Shown piece by piece: positions 35,146 to 44,554 of a stretch of 64,000 bases of DNA. Both the position numbers and the translations under genes were made by a program. Positions within the stretch are counted from its first letter, which is position 1. Each line of letters begins with the position of its first letter. A model generated the notes under the pieces. That model was not told where the DNA came from. It saw nothing but the letters and a program-made list of their open reading frames with translations, and searched no databases. The DNA comes from Bacillus weihaiensis (GTDB lineage: Bacteria; Bacillota; Bacilli; Bacillales; Bacillaceae): the NCBI RefSeq assembly GCF_001889165.1, contig NZ_CP016020.1, forward strand, positions 2,826,501-2,890,500, written 5' to 3'.

Positions 35146-35901
35146 TCAGTCTATCGGGCAAGTTCCTTGATCTTCTATATGACCAGATCTTTGAATTTTT
35201 GTCTGCAAATATGATTCATTAAACTCTGACTTATCTCCCCATAGTGGTTCCCTCCCTGACACAACTAAACCTGAATTTTTCAGCGCTTCTAGCTTTTTAG
35301 GGTTATTCGTCATTACTGTCACTGGCTTTTGTCGAAGGGCTTTTAAAACAGAAATAGCATCATCATAATTCCGGGCATCATCGACAAAGCCTAAGCTTTC
35401 ATTCGCATCAACTGTGTCGTAACCGTTCTCTTGAAGAATATATGCCATAGCCTTACTAAATAAGCCAATTCCTCTGCCTTCATGATTCGCTAAATAAAAA
35501 AGTGCTCCCGTGCCGTGCTCCACAATCGCTTTCATGGAATGCTTTAATTGATACCCACAGTCACAGCGTTTGCTACCAAATATGTCACCTGTATGACAGA
35601 TTGAATGCATGCGTATAAGCGCCTCTTCTCCATAAGAAAAATCACCGTACGTTAATACGCTAGACTGTTGGAGCTCTGCCAAATTAATTGAAGATAATTT
35701 TTCAATAACTTCTTCAAAATTCTCTGTAACATCCTTACAATTAAGCCAACTGTACCATTCGAATATAACCGTTTCACCATATAAGTTGACAGGTAATCGA
35801 ATTGGTCCTACTAAATAAATGGCACCACTATCCGTAGTAATTAGCTGAATTTTATTATGTAAAACAGCTAATGCATCTTTGTTGAGCTTTGTTTTTTCCA
35901 A
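35146..35901 (-). CDS. ribA: GTP cyclohydrolase II
   Basis: Cytosolic enzyme that opens the GTP ring to give the first riboflavin intermediate. The zinc site is visible as SICHTGDIFGSKRCDCGYQL (three Cys), with the substrate loop HEGRGIGLFSKAMAY and the C-terminal MTNNPKKLEALKNSG. At 251 residues it is a stand-alone enzyme without the DHBP synthase half of B. subtilis RibA/RibBA. No other rib genes are adjacent and no FMN riboswitch core is seen upstream, so it may be a paralogue outside the main rib operon. TTG start after AGGTG. Confidence 0.88.
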   Translation of the reverse strand: MEKTKLNKDALAVLHNKIQLITTDSGAIYLVGPIRLPVNLYGETVIFEWYSWLNCKDVTENFEEVIEKLSSINLAELQQSSVLTYGDFSYGEEALIRMHSICHTGDIFGSKRCDCGYQLKHSMKAIVEHGTGALFYLANHEGRGIGLFSKAMAYILQENGYDTVDANESLGFVDDARNYDDAISVLKALRQKPVTVMTNNPKKLEALKNSGLVVSGREPLWGDKSEFNESYLQTKIQRSGHIEDQGTCPID

Positions 35902-36576
35902 GACATCACCTATTTCTTCTTTCTTTTTTTGTATTTTTATTATTTACAATCATATAGAAAAATATTGAATGGTGAGGCTAGCTCTTATAGGGAAGAAAGA
36001 TGGCTTACAAACATGGTTTAAGCACAGGCATTTCCCTCTAACCACTTTCTCTTTGCTTCTCTAATGGTAACCTTATATGTTGGGATTGTTTTGATTTTTT
36101 TTATGGTGTCAACACTAGTTTTTACATTAATTTCCGAGAATTTAAGATCTACCATCAAAACTCGTGCTTCCTATATGGTTTTTTTTTCTGATTTATCTTG
36201 AGTTTACGGGTTTTACCCACTCTTTTTGATGCGCTATCCGCGATTTTACATGTGCTATCCGCGATTATTGATGCCCTATCCGCGATTTTACATGTGCTAT
36301 CCGCGATTATTGGTGCTCTATCCGCGATTTTACACGTGCTATCCGCGATTATTGGTGCTCTATCCGCGATTCGAGAAATTTCGACTATTTTCGCACTCCC
36401 TACTCCCTACTCCCTACACACTACTCACCATTCAGGCTTGAACCCGGACAATGTAATGTAACTTAAACATACTAAAAACCGTTACCCACAAATAGTAACA
36501 GCTTCATTATTAACATTACTTAGAACTACAGCCAGACAGAGCTTGAACCGTAAAGCTTATCCTTGTACCCCCTAGC
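35902..36576. other. 675-base gap with tandem repeat, no gene accepted
   Basis: Apart from the 21-base tandem array at 36228-36375 no gene was found. Two overlapping frames (near 36198-36461) are open only because the repeat unit is a multiple of three and lacks stops. Confidence 0.6.
36228..36375. repeat. 21-base tandem repeat, seven units
   Basis: Seven copies of CTATCCGCGATT at exact 21-base spacing. The spacers alternate between TTACATGTG-like and ATTGGTGCT-like forms, so the higher-order unit is 42 bases. It is markedly more GC-rich than its flanks, and GCTATCCGCGA contains the self-complementary core CGCG. The array lies in a gene-free gap. No CRISPR features: units are too short and spacers are not unique. 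Confidence 0.9.
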
Positions 36577-36771
36577 TTACTTGTCAAGATCATTCATTCT
36601 TTCCTCTAAGGAATTAAGTTTTTCTTCAATTCTGTCAAGCTGACCTTGATTCATTCGTAACATTTTGACGACTTTTACAATAATATAAATAACGATGATG
36701 GGAATACCTATCATAAACAGCATCATCATGAGTTGAAAAATAATATCACCCGAATTTAAGCCAACAGACAT
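36577..36771 (-). CDS. DUF4083-like small membrane protein
   Basis: A 64-residue protein with one strong membrane helix (about residues 14-38) and a charged coiled-coil tail (LDRIEEKLNSLEERMNDLDK), the form of Bacillus DUF4083 proteins. Function unknown. AAGGAAG lies 10 bases before the ATG. Confidence 0.75.
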   Translation of the reverse strand: MSVGLNSGDIIFQLMMMLFMIGIPIIVIYIIVKVVKMLRMNQGQLDRIEEKLNSLEERMNDLDK

Positions 36772-37178
36772 TCCAAAAGCACTTCCTTCATATAAATTTA
36801 CTTCATCATACTATGAAAAAGGAAGCAGCGTTGTCGAATATTGTTGAATTAGTTTATTTCACATTCATTTTTCATATGTATTGCGACAATTATTACTAAA
36901 CACAACCATTCAAGGAGATCCTTGTTTCACTCTTGCTAATGATTCTACTAAATGGACGATTGCTTATTACATACCTACTATCTTAATGCTACAAAAAAAC
37001 TTTTTAGGAACCGATTGTATTTTCTTTCAAAGAAGGGTATAAAAATTACATTTTCCTCTTGCATATTTATGAATTCATACTATTATTAATAAGGTGGAAA
37101 ATCACACGTAATATCTGTTGAGAAACTGATTTACGATTTCTTATTCACACACTATTACAGCAAAAAGGTTGGAGAAAC
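36772..37178. other. 406-base gap between divergent genes, nothing recognised
   Basis: It should hold the promoters of the small membrane gene and of the YjiH-type gene. No sigma-54 style GG-N10-GC pair was convincing despite the neighbouring roc genes. Confidence 0.4.
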
Positions 37179-38510
37179 ATGTATACACTGAAACATTATT
37201 TAACATTTATTATTCCTTCTTTCATAGGAATATTTTTATTTATTATTCCCGTGTCAATTAATGGAGAATTTACAATTTCTGTGGCTTGGTTAGCATCAAA
37301 GCTTCAAGATATTTTAGGAGATTCCATTCCATTTATAGCGACAAGTATTATTGGGTTATCCGCTATTTTTTCTTTAATAGCAGGGATAGCTAAGCCTACA
37401 TTTATGTTGAATTCCGCATTAATGAAAAAGCTTTTTTTTGTATCTTGGATTTGGCAAATTGCAAGGGTAGTCGGATTTTTATTTTCTTGTATGGTTTTAT
37501 TTCAGGTTGGACCTTCTTCCGTTTGGAACGAAAATACAGGGGGCCTTCTATTATTTGATTTGATCCCTGTTTTGTTCACAATTTTTATTTTTGCTGGGCT
37601 ATTTTTACCCCTTCTATTAGACTTTGGTTTACTTGAAATTTGTGGGGCGATGTTCACAAAGATTATGAGACCTTTATTCACCTTACCTGGTCGCTCTTCT
37701 ATTGACTGCTTAGCTTCATGGTTAGGTGATGGTACTGTCGGAGTGCTACTTACTAACAAACAATATGAGGATGGCTTCTATACAAAACGTGAAGCAGCCG
37801 TTATTGGCACAACCTTCTCCGTTGTATCGATTACGTTCACCATAGTCATCATGGAATATTTAGAGCTCGAAAAATATTTCGGAGCGTTCTACTTAACCAT
37901 TGTGGTTGCTGGACTTGCTTGTGCACTTATTCTCCCGCGTATTCCACCACTCTCAAGAAAAGCGGATACGTACCATAACCAGAAAGACAAGAAAGAAGAG
38001 GAGAAATCTGATTCCATCTCTTTATTTAAATGGGGGGTAAATCGAGCAGTTAAGCAAGCAAGTGATAAAAGGTTCTCAGATGTTGTAAAGGGCGGCGTGG
38101 AAAATGTCCTTGATCTATGGTTAGGTGTTTTGCCTATCGTTATGACGATTGGCACTATTGCTCTCGTTATAGCAGAATACACTCCATTGTTCAAGCTACT
38201 TGGCGCCCCCTTTATTCCTGTATTAGAAATGCTGCAGGTTCCAGAAGCAGCGGAGGCTTCCCAAACGATGCTGATTGGTTTTGCGGATATGTTCTTGCCT
38301 GCTATCATTGGAAGTGGAATTGAAAGCGAAATGACACGCTTTATCATTGGGTGTTTATCCATTACACAGCTGATTTATATGTCTGAGGTAGGTGGGTTAC
38401 TATTAGGTTCAAAGGTTCCCGTTACGTTCCTTGATCTCGTGTTAATCTTTTTGCTACGTACAGTTATTTCTATTCCGATTATTATAGGAATTGCTCATGT
38501 AGTGTTTTAA
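37179..38510 (+). CDS. YjiH family transporter (nucleoside-recognition/GATE domain)
   Basis: A 443-residue membrane protein with about 10 helices. Two GATE-type segments can be seen: GLFLPLLLDFGLLEICGAMF and LPGRSSIDCLASWLGDGTVG in the first half, and LDLWLGVLPIVMTIGTIALV with FADMFLPAIIGSGIESEM in the second. A charged cytoplasmic loop (KADTYHNQKDKKEEEK) lies between. Substrates of the family are poorly known. It converges on rocD and lies near rocF, so transport of arginine, ornithine or a related compound is an attractive but unproven guess. Confidence 0.82.
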   Translation: MYTLKHYLTFIIPSFIGIFLFIIPVSINGEFTISVAWLASKLQDILGDSIPFIATSIIGLSAIFSLIAGIAKPTFMLNSALMKKLFFVSWIWQIARVVGFLFSCMVLFQVGPSSVWNENTGGLLLFDLIPVLFTIFIFAGLFLPLLLDFGLLEICGAMFTKIMRPLFTLPGRSSIDCLASWLGDGTVGVLLTNKQYEDGFYTKREAAVIGTTFSVVSITFTIVIMEYLELEKYFGAFYLTIVVAGLACALILPRIPPLSRKADTYHNQKDKKEEEKSDSISLFKWGVNRAVKQASDKRFSDVVKGGVENVLDLWLGVLPIVMTIGTIALVIAEYTPLFKLLGAPFIPVLEMLQVPEAAEASQTMLIGFADMFLPAIIGSGIESEMTRFIIGCLSITQLIYMSEVGGLLLGSKVPVTFLDLVLIFLLRTVISIPIIIGIAHVVF

Positions 38511-38546
38511 AAGAAGGGGCGGTTTCTCATAGTTTGTTGCATGATC

Positions 38547-38675
38547 AAAAAAATCCCAACTGCCGGATTTTTCCCCTGTGCTTCTATTTGTAAAAAGCGC
38601 AGCTCTGATCTTGCTTACCACCTATGGTATATATATGAAAGATGACTCTATACAAGCAACAAAGTTTAAAGAGCG
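38547..38675 (+). repeat. second dispersed repeat, copy 1 (diverged)
   Basis: It begins AACTGCCGGATTT..CCCTGTG and ends AGCAACAAAGTTT. The order and spacing resemble 45657-45802, with a shared CTTGCTTA in the middle. It directly follows the YjiH gene and abuts the 122-bp repeat. Confidence 0.4.
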
Positions 38676-38686
38676 TAAAAGTAAGA

Positions 38687-38808
38687 AGAGGCTGGGACAA
38701 AACAAAGAGCCAGGCACCATCCGATACAATCTATTGTGTGCACTAGATAAATCAGTGCGTACATATAGTCGTTACGATAAGGTGCCAGGCACTTCTGTCC
38801 CAGTCTCT
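38687..38808 (+). repeat. 122-bp interspersed repeat, copy B
   Basis: Nearly identical to copy A, with better-preserved ends (AGAGGCTGGGACA and TGTCCCAGTCTCT). It sits between the convergent YjiH and rocD genes, 31 bases beyond the rocD stop, and could terminate both. Confidence 0.92.
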
Positions 38809-38839
38809 TTCCTTTTTAAAGAATCAATAAAATCTCTAT

Positions 38840-40033
38840 TTAAGCCAATACCTCTTTAATTCGGTCAATTGCCCAATCTAAATCTTCTCTTGAAATAACT
38901 AGCGGTGGTGCAAAACGAATAACAGTGTCATGTGTTTCCTTACACAGTAATCCTTTTTCTTTTAAGGCTTCACAATAGCTACGTGCAGGTTTAGTTAATT
39001 CAACACCGATAAATAACCCTCTTCCACGCACTTCTTTTATAACCGGATTATTTATCTCCTTTAAGCGTTCTTGGAAATACGCACCTAATTCAAGTGAACG
39101 TTCCACAAGGTTTTCATCTTCAATTACTTCTAAGGATGCAAGAGAAACAGCACAAGCAAGTGGATTACCTCCAAATGTTGAACCATGTGATCCAGGATTA
39201 AACACACCAAGAATGTCTTTATTTGCAACAACACATGAAATTGGGAATACACCTCCACCTAATGCTTTTCCTAGAATATACATATCAGGTATAACCTCTT
39301 CCCAATCACAGGCAAACAGCTTACCAGAACGAGCAAGTCCCGCTTGAATTTCATCTGCTATAAAAAGAACATTATTATCTTTACATACCTTGAACGCTTC
39401 TTTAATAAATCCTTCTCTTGGGATTACAATGCCTGCTTCACCTTGAATCGGTTCAAATAAGAAGCCTGCTGTGTTAGGTGTAATGGCATTTTTCAAAGCC
39501 TCTAAGTCACCATATGGAATAAGCTTAATCCCTGGAAGCATTGGCCCGAAGCCTTTACGGTACTCATCATCTGATGAAAGAGAAACAGCCGTCATCGTAC
39601 GTCCATGGAAATTCCCAACACATGCAATTATTTCAGCTTGATTATCTGCAATTCCTTTTACTTGATAACCCCAACGTCTTACCGCTTTAATAGCTGTTTC
39701 AACAGCTTCAGCACCTGTATTCATCGGAAGAGCCATTTCTTTTTTCGTCATTTTAGTGATTTTCTCATACCAAGGTCCGAGCTGATCATTATGAAAGGCA
39801 CGGGAAGTTAGTGTGACTTTGTCAGCTTGATCCTTCAATGCTTGGATGATTTTTGGATGGCGATGACCTTGGTTAACCGCTGAGTACGCACTAAGCATAT
39901 CTAAGTAGCGGTTCCCCTCAGGATCCTCCACCCAAATACCTTCTGCCTCTGAAATCACGATTGGTAGCGGATGATAGTTGTTGGCACCATACTGTTCTGT
40001 TTGATCAATAACTTGTTTAGATACTGTTTTCAC
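38840..40033 (-). CDS. rocD: ornithine aminotransferase
   Basis: PLP-dependent enzyme converting ornithine and 2-oxoglutarate to glutamate semialdehyde and glutamate in arginine breakdown. It has the full 397-residue class III aminotransferase length. Visible motifs are [20 protein letters not shown] for PLP phosphate contact, [26 protein letters not shown] with the PLP-N aspartate, and the Schiff-base lysine in [17 protein letters not shown] start after AAAGGAGG. It follows rocF with a 263-base gap; in B. subtilis such genes answer to RocR and AhrC, but no clear site was recognised before it. Confidence 0.96.
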   Translation of the reverse strand: MKTVSKQVIDQTEQYGANNYHPLPIVISEAEGIWVEDPEGNRYLDMLSAYSAVNQGHRHPKIIQALKDQADKVTLTSRAFHNDQLGPWYEKITKMTKKEMALPMNTGAEAVETAIKAVRRWGYQVKGIADNQAEIIACVGNFHGRTMTAVSLSSDDEYRKGFGPMLPGIKLIPYGDLEALKNAITPNTAGFLFEPIQGEAGIVIPREGFIKEAFKVCKDNNVLFIADEIQAGLARSGKLFACDWEEVIPDMYILGKALGGGVFPISCVVANKDILGVFNPGSHGSTFGGNPLACAVSLASLEVIEDENLVERSLELGAYFQERLKEINNPVIKEVRGRGLFIGVELTKPARSYCEALKEKGLLCKETHDTVIRFAPPLVISREDLDWAIDRIKEVLA

Positions 40034-40296
40034 ACTTATTTCCTCCTTTATTAAATAGGCTGTTTTCGTCTACTTTGTTTCTTATAATCAAGCAAATGAA
40101 GAAAACAGCATTACCTACAATCTTTCAGAAAAAAGCCATTATAAATAAGTTTTTCTGTAGAATATTCGATTTTGGTCAATTTTTCGTATTTTCTTATGAA
40201 ATAGTTCTAGTTAAATGTAGTTGTTGTTTTCCGATACACACATTCCACTACAATCAACAAAGAGTAATAAATGAAGATTAATATTAACATCTATAA

Positions 40297-41199
40297 TTAA
40301 AGTAGCTTTTCTCCGAACAAGGAACCCATGAGCGCTACAGCAACCCCTGCTGTTTTATTACCATGGTCTAGTATAGGATTCACTTCAACAAATTCAGCTG
40401 ATGTAATGATTTTTGATTCCTCTAATATCTCCATTGCTAAATGACTTTCACGATAACTAATCCCACCTAACACAGGTGTACCTACTCCAGGAGCGTCACT
40501 TGGGTCTAAGCCATCTAAATCAAGAGACAAATGCACCCCATCTGTTCTTTCTTTTAAATATTCAATAGCCTCTTCCATTACCTTTGTCATACCAAGTCGA
40601 TCAATTTCATGCATGGTATATACTTTTATACCCTTTTCTCGAATTAACACACGTTCCCCTTCATCTAGAGAGCGAGCTCCGATAATGACAATGTTTTCAG
40701 GCTTCACTTTTGGAGAGTAATCTAAAATATTCGTTAAAGCAGGATGTCCGATTCCTAAACTAACAGCAAGTGGCATTCCATGAATATTACCTGATGGAGA
40801 TGTGTCTGCTGTATTTAAGTCACCATGAGCATCGTACCAAATCACACCTAAGTTATGATAGTGTTTTGACACACCAGCTAACGTACCAATTGCTATACTA
40901 TGATCACCACCGAATACTAGAGGAAAAGAACCTTTTTCAATCACTTCATCGACAGAAGAAGCTAATTTCTCATTCGCTTCTGATACCGCTTTCAAATGTT
41001 TTAACTTTTCTCCTCCAGCTTCTTCTTGCGTTTCACGTCGCCCAATCTCGATATCACCACAATCATAAATCTCATAATCTAAATCCTCTAAACGCTCGAC
41101 AACCCCAGCATAACGTATCGCGCTTGGCCCCATGTCAACTCCACGTCTTGATTGACCTAAATCCATTGGAACTCCGATTATTGATATATGTTTTTTCAC
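40297..41199 (-). CDS. rocF: arginase
   Basis: Mn2+-dependent hydrolase converting arginine to ornithine and urea. The binuclear metal-binding motifs are intact: GGDHSIAIG near residue 98, WYDAHGDLNT near 122 and LSLDLDGLDP near 225, with ARSLDEGER and the C-terminal AEFVEVNPILDHGNKT. The 300-residue length matches B. subtilis RocF. The frame is open to 41223, but the GTG at 41199 follows GGGGGAG and aligns with known arginases. It precedes rocD on the same strand, so arginine flows RocF then RocD; a RocA dehydrogenase is not in the window. Confidence 0.96.
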   Translation of the reverse strand: MKKHISIIGVPMDLGQSRRGVDMGPSAIRYAGVVERLEDLDYEIYDCGDIEIGRRETQEEAGGEKLKHLKAVSEANEKLASSVDEVIEKGSFPLVFGGDHSIAIGTLAGVSKHYHNLGVIWYDAHGDLNTADTSPSGNIHGMPLAVSLGIGHPALTNILDYSPKVKPENIVIIGARSLDEGERVLIREKGIKVYTMHEIDRLGMTKVMEEAIEYLKERTDGVHLSLDLDGLDPSDAPGVGTPVLGGISYRESHLAMEILEESKIITSAEFVEVNPILDHGNKTAGVAVALMGSLFGEKLL

Positions 41200-41788
41200 C
41201 GTTAATCTCCCCCTTATCCTCATCTTATCTTACTAACAGTCAATGACTCAACTCCACAAGTTCATGCATATTCATACATACGTATACAAAATATATTTTA
41301 TCAAAATAATAAAATAGGATAGTAAGCTCTATTAAACTTATTTATAAATCTCCGTTAGACTCATTTGTTTCAGGCGAGCGTCCAGGAGCCTCAACGACGT
41401 ATCAACTGCGGGGTCTCCGCTTCCATTTGACTCTCTTTCCCTTAATCTTAACATGCCTTTTCACCTCAATAAACATTTTGAATAATTCCACATAAACACA
41501 CCCAAATAAATTCAATCAACTATAAAAATAAAGATTACAACTAAATTTCCACCCATTTCACAACCACTAATAAAATTATATAAGAAAAATATCAACGGAA
41601 CAAAATCTTCCGTTCCTTTTTATAGAATCGTCGAAAAAATTTTTTATACCCACTTAAGGTACTATTATAATTACGGGCTTTTTCACCTCCCTTTTTAGTA
41701 GGAATAATAAGTACCATCCTATAATCATGGAGCTGCCTCTTATTTTATCCACTTTTTTAAAAGTACCTCATAATCTTATTGTTCTATC
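41200..41788. other. 590-base gap upstream of rocF
   Basis: No gene. A TATGAATATGCATGAAC stretch on the minus strand (about 41262-41278) loosely resembles an AhrC arginine box and is a weak candidate. A GC-rich patch at 41372-41433 (GGCGAGCGTCCAGGAGCCTC.., GGGGTCTCCGC) resembles repeat scraps common in Bacillus genomes. Confidence 0.4.
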
Positions 41789-41830
41789 AAAAAAAAGCGT
41801 GAACTCTTATATATGAGTTCACGCTTTTTT
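41789..41830. terminator. bidirectional terminator behind the acetate transporter gene
   Basis: Arms AAGCGTGAACTC and GAGTTCACGCTT with A and T runs of at least seven on either side. It touches the stop codon of the minus-strand gene. Confidence 0.9.
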
Positions 41831-42448
41831 TCACTTTACAAAAATTCCAAATGGTTTTCCTACCGGAAGAACAACCTTACCAAAGTGAACATTTAATACC
41901 GCTGCTGCAGAGCCATAGAAAGATAATAAGGCAATACAAAGCTCAGCGATCGCTGCAATCATGTGGGTTGCTTCAGGCATTACACCTAACGTACTTAAGG
42001 ATAAACCAATAAATAAGAAATCAATAAAAACAAAAATAAAAAATAATACCTTATGTGTTTCCATCGCACCAATAGTCATGAACACACTAAAAATCAAATA
42101 ACCGATAAACGCAATACCTAGCTGTCTAGGATCTGCATTAGCTGCCAATGCCTCACCGAATGCACCTAATTGAATTAACCAAGACATCCCAACACCAAAC
42201 CAGAACAAACCAAATGCAGCAAACGCTGTTGTACCAAATGTATTATTATGTTTAGCATCTAAAAAGCTCGCAATTAATTGAGCCAGTCCACCTAAAAAGA
42301 ATGCCCAAGGTAGAATGAATGCTACTCCGTCTGTTAAGCCTAATTTCTGTGATGAAGCAACTAGTGTCACCATCGCTAATCCAAAAAGACCAAGTGCAGA
42401 TGGATCCGCTACTGTTACTTTTACTTGATGTGTATTTTGATTCGTCAT
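41831..42448 (-). CDS. acetate uptake transporter (GPR1/FUN34/YaaH)
   Basis: A 205-residue protein with six membrane helices. The family signature is at residues 14-23 (ADPSALGLFG, usually NPAPLGL), with AFFLGGLAQLIASFLDAKHN and the central FGTTAFAAFGLFWFGVGMSW. Relatives (E. coli SatP, yeast Ady2) take up acetate or succinate with protons. The NP of the signature is DP here, a mild deviation. ATG start after GGAGG; good promoter at 42480-42508. Confidence 0.9.
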   Translation of the reverse strand: MTNQNTHQVKVTVADPSALGLFGLAMVTLVASSQKLGLTDGVAFILPWAFFLGGLAQLIASFLDAKHNNTFGTTAFAAFGLFWFGVGMSWLIQLGAFGEALAANADPRQLGIAFIGYLIFSVFMTIGAMETHKVLFFIFVFIDFLFIGLSLSTLGVMPEATHMIAAIAELCIALLSFYGSAAAVLNVHFGKVVLPVGKPFGIFVK

Positions 42449-42479
42449 GATATCCTCCTAAAGTAAAACATACTTACAT

Positions 42480-42508
42480 ACGATACAAAAGTTCAAATAG
42501 AGTGTCAA
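42480..42508 (-). promoter_or_regulatory. promoter of the acetate transporter gene
   Basis: TTGACA and TATCGT with 17-base spacing, 32 bases before the start codon. Confidence 0.7.
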
Positions 42509-42653
42509 TTGCTTTTTTAGAAGTCTAATAATTGCAAAAAGACTGTGATACCAAGGTTTTGTTGGTTTACCTGTTATGTAATCGCCATCATGTGACTAAA
42601 AGATTTTTGCTACATGCAACTAGTTTTCATCCTCGCTCATCATTAGCATGACC

Positions 42654-42686
42654 AAAAAAATAAGGACCTACCAAATGGTAAGCCCT
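42654..42686 (-). terminator. terminator of the ABC exporter gene
   Basis: Arms AGGGCTTACC and GGTAGGTCCT, loop of four, then TATTTTTTT on the minus strand. Confidence 0.8.
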
Positions 42687-42695
42687 AAAAGTACA

Positions 42696-44411
42696 CTATT
42701 TTTGAAATTGAACTTTATGCAGGTTAGCAAAAATACCGCCCATTTCAATCAATTCATCATGCTTTCCTTCTTCCGCTATTCCATTCTCTGTCACCACGAC
42801 AATGCGATCTGCATTTCGTATTGTCGCTAGTCTGTGAGCGATGACAAGAGTTGTACGATTCTTAGAGAGCTCAGTTAATGCTTGTTGTATGATCATCTCT
42901 GTTTCGGTGTCTAAGGCTGAAGTAGCTTCATCTAAGATTAAGATTGGTGGGTTTTTCAAGAACATTCTAGCAATCGCAATACGTTGCTTTTGACCTCCAG
43001 AAAGCTTCAAGCCTCTTTCACCAATTTGTGTCTCATATCCATGTGGCAAAGATTCGATTAGAGTGGTTAAATGCGCTCTTCTCGCAGCTTCTTCAATTTC
43101 TTCCTGAGAGGCATCTAGCTTCCCATATGCGATATTCTCACGGAGAGTTCCCGTAAAAAGGAAAACGTCCTGTTGAACAATTCCAATTTGTGAACGTAAC
43201 GATTCTTTTGTTAAATCTCTTATGTTCATACCATCAATTTTAATCGCACCTTCATTCACATCATAAAATCTAGGAATTAACGTACAAATCGTTGTTTTCC
43301 CCGCTCCTGAAGGGCCGACAAATGCAATCGTTTCACCAGCATGTATATGTAGATTTATGCCATTTAACACAACCTTATGATCTTCATAGCCAAAAGTAAC
43401 ATTTTCAAATGCAATGTCACCACGTAAGGACTCTACTTCAATGGCATCCTTTACATCAACAACATCTGGCTTGCGATCAAGTAACTCGGTAAATCTTTTA
43501 AACCCAGCCATCCCTTTTGGATAAAGCTCCATAAGGGCACTAATTTTATCAATCGGTTTAAATAATACATTAATATAAAGAACAAACCCGACTAGTTCAC
43601 CGTACGTAAGCTGGCCAGTATAGCTTAACCAAGCACCTACGACAAGAACTGCCAATGTTACAAAGCGTGTCATCATATAGATTCCTGATAAACTAAAGGA
43701 CATCACCTTATAACCACCTAGCTTCGCTTTACGAAACTTCATATTATTTATTGAAAATCGGTCGTTTTCAAATTTTTCATTTGTAAAAGATTGGACAACA
43801 CGAACTCCAGATACACTATCCTCTACACGAGAATTCACATCTGCTATTTCACCGTACATTTTTCTCCATGCTTTATTCATTTTTAAATTACTTACAACCA
43901 TTAGCCACCCTAAAAACGGTAAGACGATAAGCGCAACAAGTGCTAGCTTCACGTTCACTGTAAACATTATCCAAAAAGCACCAACAAAGGTCATAATCGC
44001 AATAAATAAATCCTCTGGACCATGGTGGGCTAACTCGCCAATATCCATTAAATCATTAGTAATTCGACTCATCACGTTCCCAGTCTTTGTATTATCAAAA
44101 AATTTAAATGATTGCTTTTGGACATGCTGAAAAAGCTGTTTCCTCATATCCGTTTCAATATTGATCCCAAGCTTATGGCCCCAATAATTGACGATAAACT
44201 GAAGAAATGTACTTAACAGGTAGATAAAAAACAACCCTAAGCTTACAGAAACAATAGCAGTCCAATTCTCCGTTGGCAAAAGAACATCAATAAACCATTG
44301 CACTGCAAGCGGAAAAGCTAATTCAAGGAGAGCAACCACAATTGCACTACTAAAATCTAAAATAAATAATTTCTTGTGTGGTACATAATAGGAAAAGAAC
44401 CGCTTTAGCAT
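42696..44411 (-). CDS. ABC exporter, fused membrane and ATPase domains
   Basis: A 571-residue half-transporter working as a dimer. The N-terminal 310 residues carry six membrane helices of the ABC type 1 exporter fold (KRFFSYYVPHKKLFILDFSS start). The ATPase domain has Walker A GPSGAGKTT near 365, a Q-loop in IGIVQQDVFLFTGTL, the signature LSGGQKQRIAIARM, Walker B ILILDEATSALDTE and the switch histidine in LVIAHRLATI. It resembles B. subtilis YgaD/YfiB-type lipid or drug exporters. Single gene, ATG after AAAGGAG. Confidence 0.92.
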   Translation of the reverse strand: MLKRFFSYYVPHKKLFILDFSSAIVVALLELAFPLAVQWFIDVLLPTENWTAIVSVSLGLFFIYLLSTFLQFIVNYWGHKLGINIETDMRKQLFQHVQKQSFKFFDNTKTGNVMSRITNDLMDIGELAHHGPEDLFIAIMTFVGAFWIMFTVNVKLALVALIVLPFLGWLMVVSNLKMNKAWRKMYGEIADVNSRVEDSVSGVRVVQSFTNEKFENDRFSINNMKFRKAKLGGYKVMSFSLSGIYMMTRFVTLAVLVVGAWLSYTGQLTYGELVGFVLYINVLFKPIDKISALMELYPKGMAGFKRFTELLDRKPDVVDVKDAIEVESLRGDIAFENVTFGYEDHKVVLNGINLHIHAGETIAFVGPSGAGKTTICTLIPRFYDVNEGAIKIDGMNIRDLTKESLRSQIGIVQQDVFLFTGTLRENIAYGKLDASQEEIEEAARRAHLTTLIESLPHGYETQIGERGLKLSGGQKQRIAIARMFLKNPPILILDEATSALDTETEMIIQQALTELSKNRTTLVIAHRLATIRNADRIVVVTENGIAEEGKHDELIEMGGIFANLHKVQFQK

Positions 44412-44554
44412 TTTTTAAGTTTCTCCTTTAATAAGTGTTATAAAATATGTTTATTTTACCACCTTATATCATACTTAGATAGATAAATGTTGTTGTAGCC
44501 TACAGACAAACGATATAATGAAGGAAACGAATGCCTAGAAAGGGGATATTATAC

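Noticed and set aside
35902-36190. FMN riboswitch before the GTP cyclohydrolase gene
   Set aside because: None of the conserved FMN-aptamer segments could be found.
36228-36375. Possible CRISPR array
   Set aside because: The repeat core is 12 bases and the spacers are nine bases and repeated; there are no cas genes nearby.
36198-36461. Two repetitive open frames over the 21-base tandem array
   Set aside because: The repeat unit is divisible by three and has no stops, so frames stay open by chance; no ribosome-binding site and no sensible protein.
40034-40296. Sigma-54 promoter and RocR site before rocD
   Set aside because: Expected from B. subtilis, but no GG-N10-GC pair of adequate quality was found in the gap.
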